From the NCBI GenBank assembly GCA_030680695.1, contig JAUXUT010000140.1, positions 1-10,996 on the forward strand: 10,996 nt of DNA. Reading direction: 5' to 3'. The notes beneath the pieces were generated by a model. That model made no database searches and was not told the DNA's origin. It was given only the letters and a program-made list of their open reading frames with translations. How positions within the stretch are numbered: the stretch's first letter is position 1; every line of letters starts with the position of its first letter. This DNA is from a bacterium (GTDB lineage: Bacteria > Patescibacteria > Paceibacteria > UBA9973 > UBA6065). Below are positions 6,398 through 10,996 of this stretch, one piece after another. A program made the position numbers and the translations under genes.

Positions 6398-6984
6398 ATG
6401 ATCAGCCGTTGGATATTACTGGTTTCCTAAAGCTAATGCTTGAAACCCTGGAAGTTTCTGGGGTCGAATACATGATTGGTGGCGCAATCGCAGAATGGGC
6501 TTGGGGCGAACCACGGGCAACACAGGATTTAGATATTGTCATCAACCTCCCCATCAAGGCTATTGGGAGGTTTTCCAAGGAGCTTGAGAAAAGAAAAATG
6601 CTCGTTCCAGCCGACATCATTCTGGACGCGATGATGGAGGATCGCGCAGACATCCCACTGAACGCGATCCATATGTACAGTGGTCTCAAAGCAGACCTAT
6701 ATTTGATGCGAGCTGGTGACAATCTTCGGCAGAGCGCGTTCGAACGACGGGTGAAGGTCGACTATGGTCCACCAATCGGAAAAGTATATGTGCATTCTCC
6801 GGAGGACCTGATCCTTTACAAGCTTATGTATTTGGGCTTGAGTGGGCAGCCCAAGCACGCCCGTGATATTGCAGCAATTCTTCGAGCAAAAAAAAATCAA
6901 CTTGACCTTAGGTATATTGAAGAATGGGTTAATCGACTGGGGTTTGGTTCTGTTTGGAATGAAATGTTAGACAGCATTTCATAA
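6394..6984 (+). CDS. Nucleotidyltransferase (AbiEii/DUF6036-like), probable toxin
   Basis: A 196-residue DNA polymerase beta-type nucleotidyltransferase. The signature GG (29-30), then 'RATQDLDIVI' with the metal-binding pair Asp45 and Asp47, and a likely third acidic residue Asp101 in 'KADLYL'. The later 'HSPEDLILYKLMYL' followed by 'KHARDIAAIL' is typical of the C-terminal helical part of AbiEii/DUF6036 NTases, which transfer nucleotides to RNA (tRNA in type IV toxins) or protein. All expected catalytic residues are present, so it should be active. It overlaps the preceding regulator gene by four bases. A stand-alone NTase, such as an antibiotic-modifying enzyme, is less likely given the pairing. 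Substrate unknown. Confidence 0.82.
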   Translation: MNDQPLDITGFLKLMLETLEVSGVEYMIGGAIAEWAWGEPRATQDLDIVINLPIKAIGRFSKELEKRKMLVPADIILDAMMEDRADIPLNAIHMYSGLKADLYLMRAGDNLRQSAFERRVKVDYGPPIGKVYVHSPEDLILYKLMYLGLSGQPKHARDIAAILRAKKNQLDLRYIEEWVNRLGFGSVWNEMLDSIS

Positions 6985-7163
6985 ATCACGATGGTGGCAA
7001 TTCTTCACAAAAGGTAAATAAGCGTAACTCTATTTACACCGACCTTCACTCTGGAACGATGGAGACTGGTAAGCGAATAACAGACTTGGGTTAAATTCGG
7101 CTGAATTGGGAAAGAATGATGCCGCTAAGTAATTTATGCAACAAGCGGTAGAATAGGACAAGC
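6985..7163. other. Non-coding gap between NTase and insertion sequence
   Basis: No ORF, tRNA or clear terminator was found. A short palindrome AATTC-GGCT-GAATT lies at 7094-7107. The NTase operon lacks an evident terminator here; the one at 8686-8744, beyond the IS, could have been its original end before the insertion. Confidence 0.4.
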
Positions 7164-7259
7164 TGCGAACCGACAGCACATGGCTGACACTTTACCGACA
7201 GTTAAATCCTGACAAAAGTTCGAAAGGTACCGACACGTAAGTGCTGACATTCGTGTCGG
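7164..7259. repeat. Left IS end with three paired transposase-site motifs
   Basis: Terminal repeat 7164-7181. Units CCGACA-N8-CTGACA lie at 7170-7189, 7195-7214 and 7230-7249, all 20 bases long and in the same orientation. An inverted TGTCGG follows at 7254-7259. Start-to-start offsets are 25 and 35 bases. Confidence 0.8.
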
Positions 7260-7334
7260 ATGAAACGACACAGATGGCGTAAAGAAAATATCGTTTACAG
7301 TAACCCCGTGTGGAGACCGGCATTCATTTGCAAC

Positions 7335-7339
7335 GGAGG
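7335..7339 (+). promoter_or_regulatory. Transposase ribosome binding site
   Basis: GGAGG five bases before ATG 7345, a strong Shine-Dalgarno that fixes the start. Confidence 0.75.
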
Positions 7340-7344
7340 TTACC

Positions 7345-8535
7345 ATGAAAGACGAATTCTCAGATCGCCATCAAGCGATCAAAATGCGTTTGGCAGGTCA
7401 GTCTGTGGAAGTAATCTGCCAAACTTTGGAACGGTCCCGCGAATGGTTTCATACCTGGTGGCGACGTTATCAAGCGCTGGGCGTGGCAGGATTGTACGAC
7501 CTAACCCGCGCGCGCCAAAGTGCGTCGCTGATTTCACCAGAGATGGAACGCATGATTTTGTCCATTCGCAAGCGGCTTGAGTCGACCTATCATCCACAAA
7601 CGCGCTATGCTTTGATTGGCGCGAGCGCCATTCAAGCTGAGTTGAAATCCTTGAATATTCGAGCCGTGCCCTGCGTCCGCACGATCGAACGCGTGTTGCA
7701 GCGGAACGGCGTGACCTTGCCGAGAGTGCGTCTGGCGCGTTTCCTGCCAACGCACGTCTACCCTGCGCCGCAAGCGTCAGACTCCAATCACTTGCATCAG
7801 GTCGACTTGGTCGGTCCAATTTACCTGAAAGGGCAGAAGCAGCGGTATTACATTTTCGTCTGCAAGGACGTTTTTGACGGTGCAACCTGCCTAAAACTGG
7901 GTCGTTCGCGCAAAATCGAGGCCGTTTTGGAGTTTTTGGGCGAATCTTGGAAGACGCTCGGTCGCCCGAAACAAATGCAATTCGATAACGCTCGCGAATA
8001 CCTCGGCTGGGGACCCGCCGCGCGTTACTTGTCACGGATGATCCGCCTGTGCTTACGCTTTGAGGTCGAGCCGATTTTCACGCGCAGCGCACCAGCCCGA
8101 CCTCAGCGGAATGGAAGCGTGGAGAATTTCAACGGCTGGTTTCAACCACGTTTGTTCCAGCGTCATTTTACCCGTGTCAGTGCCTTCAAACGCGAGTTGC
8201 AACGTTTGCAAGAAACGGTCAACTCTCAAAATGTGCAACGTCGATTGGGCGGCCTAACCCCCGAACAATATCGGCGGCGCAAGAAACTTCAAAAGTTGCC
8301 GCCTCGTTTCGTTGTACCCACCGAGGCATTGCCTGTTGCGGCCGGTCGCGTAACGTTCATTCGTCAAGTGACCATTCACGGCAAAATCCATTTGCTCAGC
8401 CAGACCTTCAGCGTTGGCAAACGATTGAAAGGTCAGTATGTTAAGGTTGTCTTGGATACGCGGCGCGCGCAATTGACAGTTTATGTCAAAGGTCGCATTT
8501 TCACACGCTACCCGTATCCTTTCTTGAAACACTAA
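7345..8535 (+). CDS. DDE transposase, IS481/rve family
   Basis: A 396-residue transposase that cuts and joins the element ends. N-terminal helix-turn-helix region (about 1-60, 'MRLAGQSVEVICQTLERSRE' and a WWRRY helix), a second DNA-binding stretch (about 90-130), then the RNase H-like integrase core with Asp154 ('HQVDLVGP'), Asp214 ('QFDNARE') and Glu260 ('NGSVENFNGWF'), giving the full DDE triad. The C-terminal part ('GRVTFIRQVTIHGKIHLLSQ', 'FSVGKRLKGQYVKVVLD', 'LTVYVKGR') resembles the beta-barrel found after rve domains in Mu/IS481-like transposases. A strong RBS and an ORF without frameshift or stop suggest it is still active. No second ORF or regulatory gene is present. Confidence 0.93.
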   Translation: MKDEFSDRHQAIKMRLAGQSVEVICQTLERSREWFHTWWRRYQALGVAGLYDLTRARQSASLISPEMERMILSIRKRLESTYHPQTRYALIGASAIQAELKSLNIRAVPCVRTIERVLQRNGVTLPRVRLARFLPTHVYPAPQASDSNHLHQVDLVGPIYLKGQKQRYYIFVCKDVFDGATCLKLGRSRKIEAVLEFLGESWKTLGRPKQMQFDNAREYLGWGPAARYLSRMIRLCLRFEVEPIFTRSAPARPQRNGSVENFNGWFQPRLFQRHFTRVSAFKRELQRLQETVNSQNVQRRLGGLTPEQYRRRKKLQKLPPRFVVPTEALPVAAGRVTFIRQVTIHGKIHLLSQTFSVGKRLKGQYVKVVLDTRRAQLTVYVKGRIFTRYPYPFLKH

Positions 8536-8642
8536 CCGACATTTATCCCCCATCCGTGTCGGTTTCCACATACATTTATGTCAGCACTTACCTGTCGGTA
8601 CTTTAGGACTTTTTTGGGTCAGGGATGTGCTGTCGGTTCGCA
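8536..8642. repeat. Right IS end with paired transposase-site motifs
   Basis: On the minus strand, units CCGACA-N8-CTGAC(A/C) lie at 8636-8617 and 8598-8579. A third CCGACA (8562-8557) lacks a good partner, and a plus-strand CCGACA lies at 8536-8541, overlapping the transposase stop region. Terminal repeat 8625-8642. Confidence 0.75.
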
Positions 8643-8685
8643 GATTGCCTATTTGGTTTATCTTTTCAATGTTATATTTCATTTT

Positions 8686-8744
8686 GAGCCTCGGGTAGTT
8701 TGGTTTTGTTCATACCTTAACTATCCTACCAGAGGCTCTTTTTT
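8686..8744 (+). terminator. Long-stem rho-independent terminator
   Basis: GAGCCTC (8686-8692) pairs with GAGGCTC (8732-8738), continuing with GGTAG (8694-8698) and CTACC (8726-8730) across one G-A mismatch. Six T follow (8739-8744). It faces plus-strand transcription and lies 44 bases past the IS, so it can stop transposase read-through into the convergent respiratory operon; before the IS arrived it may have ended the regulator-NTase operon. Confidence 0.75.
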
Positions 8745-8760
8745 CCCTGACAACCTTTGC

Positions 8761-8910
8761 ATGCGCACGATTACTAACGCGTCCGCACAAGCCGACCAGA
8801 GTATTATTCAAAAGAAGTTGGATGAATATTTGCAGGCTTTTCCCCAAATGCAATCTTTTTTTACATCTTCTTATCGCCTGGTTTTGCGAACCGGCTTGAA
8901 GCATTTGAAA
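8761..8910 (+). other. Possible short gene fragment of unknown origin
   Basis: From ATG 8761 the plus frame reads 'MRTITNASAQADQSIIQKKL', then 'LQAFPQMQSFFTSSYRLVLR', which is protein-like in composition for about 50 codons. It then continues antisense into the cytochrome c gene, where it is meaningless. No RBS precedes it and I do not recognise it. It may be the 5' stub of a gene cut off by a rearrangement at about 8905, or chance. The rest of 8643-8910 shows only the terminator. Confidence 0.25.
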
Positions 8911-9267
8911 CTACGAATCAAGGGTTTTAAGGTAAGCCAGAATGGCGCTGATTTCCGTATCCGAAAGTTTGAAATTTGGCATGGCGGTGTCCGGCTTGAC
9001 CATGCGCGGATTTTGCAGCCAGCGCGCAAGGTCTGCCTCGCTGATAAGGCGCGTCATGCCATTGAGGGAGCGCGCTTTGAGCGAGCCGCTTTCGCCAATT
9101 TCGTGGCATTGGCGGCAATGGTAGCGCTCCACCAATTGCGCGCCGCTTTCGGGGCTGACTTCCACCCGTTTGGTTAGGTTCAGCCAAAACCGCGGAGGCG
9201 CGATAAAAAACCAAAGGGCGAAGAAAACGGCAACAATGAGAACATACCAACGGAGATTCCGGCGCAT
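8911..9267 (-). CDS. Membrane-anchored monoheme c-type cytochrome
   Basis: 118 residues. An uncleaved N-terminal membrane helix (about 7-23, 'WYVLIVAVFFALWFFI') anchors a small class I cytochrome c domain outside the membrane. Heme is bound at C51-R-Q-C-H55, with probable axial Met96 in 'DTAMPNF', and the usual C-terminal helix 'EISAILAYLKTL'. The ATG at 9267 is preferred over a TTG at 9324, because the extra 19 residues would be encoded by the hairpin at 9276-9308. No clear RBS precedes the ATG. It is last in the minus-strand cluster and likely carries electrons to or from the molybdopterin enzyme and the second cytochrome. The partner is unknown. Confidence 0.85.
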   Translation of the reverse strand: MRRNLRWYVLIVAVFFALWFFIAPPRFWLNLTKRVEVSPESGAQLVERYHCRQCHEIGESGSLKARSLNGMTRLISEADLARWLQNPRMVKPDTAMPNFKLSDTEISAILAYLKTLDS

Positions 9268-9274
9268 GGATTGT

Positions 9275-9308
9275 AAAATCGGGAATGATGATTTTTCATT
9301 CCCGATTT
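9275..9308 (-). terminator. Hairpin between the two cytochrome genes
   Basis: A perfect 13-bp stem (9276-9288 with 9296-9308) with a 7-base loop, followed on the minus strand by TTTT. It could attenuate or end transcription after the upstream cytochrome, lowering expression of the last gene, or protect the 3' end of a processed message. It lies just before the preferred start of the last cytochrome. Confidence 0.65.
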
Positions 9309-9331
9309 GATTATCGCGTGACAATGCAAAC

Positions 9332-9712
9332 TTATGGCAGCGCGCGAAGGTAGGCTATTACGTCAGCCATTTCCTGGTCGTCGAGCATTTGACTGTTGAA
9401 GGCTGGCATTGGCGCGGGGCCGCCACGAACAATGGATATGATGGAGGCGTCATCCGCATGACGCGCTTTGAAATCCGCGGTGTCGAGGAGAATGGCGTTC
9501 GGATTTTCTTTTACGTGACAGCCGTAGCATTTTGAACGGAAAAGGTACTCGCCATTTACCGCGTCGCCAGCGGAGACCTCGACGGGGGCGTCGTAGGACG
9601 GTCCGATGGCGCGCTCCTGCTTTCCGCTTACAAGCGGAATGAGCAGGGTGAGGATGGATATCAAAGGTAAAAGCACAAACACGGAAATAACATAGTGTCG
9701 TGTTGAACTCAT
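9332..9712 (-). CDS. Membrane-anchored monoheme c-type cytochrome
   Basis: 126 residues. An N-terminal hydrophobic helix (about 7-29, 'YVISVFVLLPLISILTLLIP') is either a signal anchor or an uncleaved signal. The heme site is C62-Y-G-C-H66, and axial Met is probably Met102 in 'GGPAPMPAF', with the typical closing helix 'EMADVIAYLRAL'. ATG 9712 has an AGGAG Shine-Dalgarno about seven bases upstream on the minus strand. It lies 47 bases after the torD-like gene and before the second cytochrome. The 'MPAF' type with a short spacing resembles cytochromes found beside Mo oxidoreductases and quinol-oxidising complexes. Likely role: electron transfer to or from the Mo enzyme across the membrane surface. 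Confidence 0.87.
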   Translation of the reverse strand: MSSTRHYVISVFVLLPLISILTLLIPLVSGKQERAIGPSYDAPVEVSAGDAVNGEYLFRSKCYGCHVKENPNAILLDTADFKARHADDASIISIVRGGPAPMPAFNSQMLDDQEMADVIAYLRALP

Positions 9713-9759
9713 GGCAAACTCCTGTTTTTGATCGAGAAAATTGTATGCTGCAGAAAAAA

Positions 9760-10332
9760 TTATTCAGTGTTGGCGTTCAATTCGGTTTGGAGAAATTCGA
9801 GCGTGATTTCTCCGACTTTGCCGTAAAAGGGAAGGGTTTGCGCCTGCTTTATTTTTTTTACAAAGCCTGGAAGCCAGGTCAGCAAGCGCTCTCGAAGAAA
9901 GGTTTGTTGTTGGCTTCTCCACAACGCGGCTTCTTCCACCTGCCCTTGCGTGGCTGAATTTGCTTCGCAAGCGCACAAGTGATGCATAAATTGCAATTCC
10001 AGCGCCAGGTGATCCGGTACGCGCGGTTGTCCCGTTTCGATTTTCAACCCTGCCGCGCGATAAATATCTTCCACAACCGTCGCCTCCGTTCCCCACAGAA
10101 GCGCCTTCCCTTCCTGCGGGGAATGGAGATGAATGGAGGCGTAGGGCGGCGTGTAATGTTTGCCGGGTCCGATCAAGAGGCGGGTATATTCCAATTGCAA
10201 TTCATCCAAACCAATGGACGGCAGGTCGGGAGACATTTCCCGCGCTGTCGCTGCCAAAGCAGGCGTTGGGGCATCTCCGACGGCTGCGGCAAAAAAATTA
10301 TACAGAGCGGCGCGGGCTAAGGTGTATTCCAT
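9760..10332 (-). CDS. TorD/DmsD/NarJ-family maturation chaperone
   Basis: 190 residues, all-helical, cytoplasmic. Such chaperones bind the Mo apo-enzyme and its signal peptide, help cofactor insertion and hold back export. Family marks: 'EYTRLLIGPGKHYTPPYASI' (about 48-67, with the conserved Y-x-P-x-Y-A/S pattern), 'GTEATVVEDIYRAAGLK' and 'VPDHLALELQFMHHL' (105-119, the D-H-L-x-x-E-L-x-F-M signature). ATG 10332 is chosen; it overlaps the stop of the oxidoreductase by one base (TGATG), so the two are translationally coupled, and a TTG at 10335 is less likely. Its client is presumably that oxidoreductase. A gene symbol is not given because the exact TorD/NarJ branch cannot be settled. Confidence 0.9.
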   Translation of the reverse strand: MEYTLARAALYNFFAAAVGDAPTPALAATAREMSPDLPSIGLDELQLEYTRLLIGPGKHYTPPYASIHLHSPQEGKALLWGTEATVVEDIYRAAGLKIETGQPRVPDHLALELQFMHHLCACEANSATQGQVEEAALWRSQQQTFLRERLLTWLPGFVKKIKQAQTLPFYGKVGEITLEFLQTELNANTE

Positions 10333-10996
10333 CAAGCCTTATATACCTTCACGCAGATTTCTTTGTGCATTGCCATGCCGGAAAGCGGGTCTGAGACGGT
10401 TACGTTGAATTGTCCGTCAGACGTTCCCTTGCCGACGGCGCGGGCGCCCAAGCCCCAGTGTCCAAAACCGCGTTGAACGGCAATAACTTCAGGATGGATG
10501 CCTTGCGTTAGGCGGGCGACACCCTTTGCCTTCGCGTGAGGCGATTCGATCCATATTTCATCCTGGTCGTTAATTCCCAGTTTTGCGGCAGTGGCTGTAT
10601 TAATGGACGCGAAATAGGACGCGCTGGCTGTTAGTTCCATCAGCCAAGGGTTATTCTGGGTGCGAGTATGAGTGTGGTTGGCTTCTTTATAAGCGGTGAG
10701 AAACAGCGGGAAGTCTGTGGTGGGAGTCCAGTTGCGTTGGGCGTAAGCGGGTTGAGCGTCAACGGGATTACCGTTGCGGTCTTTCTTGGATCCCGCCAAT
10801 TCCGAGGTAAATTCAACCAGCCGCGAGGGGGTATTCCAACCTTTGATGAATTTTCCATTAGACTTTACCGGAAACAGCTGATTCTGTATAATCTTCCGAC
10901 TTCCAAATTGGCAGGTAGAGATGATTGTATACCAAGTACTCAAGAACAAACCAGCGGTATTTCGATGCTTTATAGGAATGAACCTTGTGGCGTTTG
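10332..10996 (-). CDS. Molybdopterin oxidoreductase, C-terminal part (runs off the window)
   Basis: At least 200 residues of the C-terminal dinucleotide-binding domain of a DMSO-reductase-family molybdenum enzyme (Mo-bis-PGD). Visible: 'WNTPSRLVEFTSELA' (the family's TPS-K-E-like segment), 'HTHTRTQNNPWLMEL', 'INTATAAKLGINDQDEIWIES', 'LTQGIHPEVIAVQRGFGHWG', and the end 'KEICVKVYKA'. The catalytic and Fe-S domains lie to the right, outside the window. The pattern is nearer to PsrA/TtrA/ArrA-like enzymes than to NarG, but the substrate cannot be told. The most upstream ~40 residues in this frame do not look like the family, whereas another minus frame reads 'VLEYLVYNHLYLPIWKSEDY' up to 10862 and fits better, so a frameshift near 10870 is possible. 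It is co-transcribed and coupled with the TorD chaperone. Confidence 0.8.
   Translation of the reverse strand, partial: NATRFIPIKHRNTAGLFLSTWYTIISTCQFGSRKIIQNQLFPVKSNGKFIKGWNTPSRLVEFTSELAGSKKDRNGNPVDAQPAYAQRNWTPTTDFPLFLTAYKEANHTHTRTQNNPWLMELTASASYFASINTATAAKLGINDQDEIWIESPHAKAKGVARLTQGIHPEVIAVQRGFGHWGLGARAVGKGTSDGQFNVTVSDPLSGMAMHKEICVKVYKA

Larger units (their letters stand above)
7164..8642 (+). mobile_element. Insertion sequence, IS481/rve-type, intact
   Basis: About 1.48 kb bounded by perfect 18-bp inverted repeats (7164-7181 and 8625-8642) that begin TG and end CA, as in IS481, IS3, Mu and Tn7-type DDE elements. One more C/G pair (7163/8643) extends the match. Inside each end lie paired motifs CCGACA-N8-CTGACA (three at left, two at right, the outer right one ending CTGACC), which look like transposase binding sites. 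It carries one transposase gene and no passenger. No target duplication of 3-8 bases is visible at the edges. Confidence 0.85.

Noticed and set aside
6985..7163. tRNA or small RNA gene in the gap before the IS
   Set aside because: No cloverleaf, T-loop consensus, or stable long stem was found.
7379..8035. Minus-strand open frame (218 codons) opposite the transposase
   Set aside because: Arg/Ser-rich shadow of the DDE transposase; no RBS or motif.
8578..9177. Full 199-codon plus-strand frame across the IS end and the cytochrome gene
   Set aside because: It starts inside the IS end and runs antisense through a heme-binding cytochrome; only the 8761-8910 part could mean anything.

Overview
The window looks like chromosomal DNA from an Anaerolineae-type member of the Chloroflexota. 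GC is near one half by eye. Supporting this are a MalT-like LuxR ATPase start, a RecQ helicase fused to a ComF-like phosphoribosyltransferase next to an atypical DprA, and a TorD/cytochrome c/molybdopterin-oxidoreductase cluster. Taxonomy is inferred from gene content only.

Layout. (1) 1-1800 is a gene graveyard: two hairpins (one a likely terminator), the C-terminal piece of a large serine recombinase (minus), the first ~57 codons of a MalT/LuxR regulator (plus), joined out of frame to the C-terminal TOPRIM half of a Wadjet JetD-like (DUF2220) protein. No intact gene is seen here. (2) 1830-5606 is a plus-strand operon: promoter-like box, recQ-PRTase, dprA-like, and a third unrecognised gene starting directly at the dprA stop. 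That third gene is broken by a one-base frameshift and an in-frame TAG. An interspersed degenerate repeat (8-mers then 7-mers, core around GGAACACGC) occurs in the jetD remnant, between recQ and dprA, and inside dprA. (3) 5756-6984: a bidirectional terminator, then a two-gene module with a palindromic operator touching a TATAAT box, a winged-helix-like regulator and an overlapping (ATGA) nucleotidyltransferase. It resembles a type IV (AbiE-like) toxin-antitoxin operon. (4) 7164-8642: one intact insertion sequence with a DDE (rve/IS481-like) transposase, 18-bp perfect terminal inverted repeats beginning TG and ending CA, and several subterminal paired motifs CCGACA-N8-CTGACA. (5) 8643-8910: a strong plus-strand terminator and a possible gene fragment. 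(6) 8911-10996: a minus-strand respiratory cluster, in transcription order a molybdopterin oxidoreductase C-terminus (runs off the window), a TorD chaperone, and two membrane-anchored monoheme cytochromes c.

How the parts work together. RecQ-PRTase and the DprA-like protein probably act on DNA (unwinding plus ssDNA binding) in repair, recombination or defence. The regulator/nucleotidyltransferase pair is probably self-regulated. The minus-strand cluster is an electron-transfer system in which TorD matures the Mo enzyme and the cytochromes carry electrons. The strongest candidates for something undescribed are the RecQ-PRTase/DprA/third-gene operon, the regulator-NTase module, the IS end architecture, and the interspersed 8-mer/7-mer repeat that enters coding sequence.
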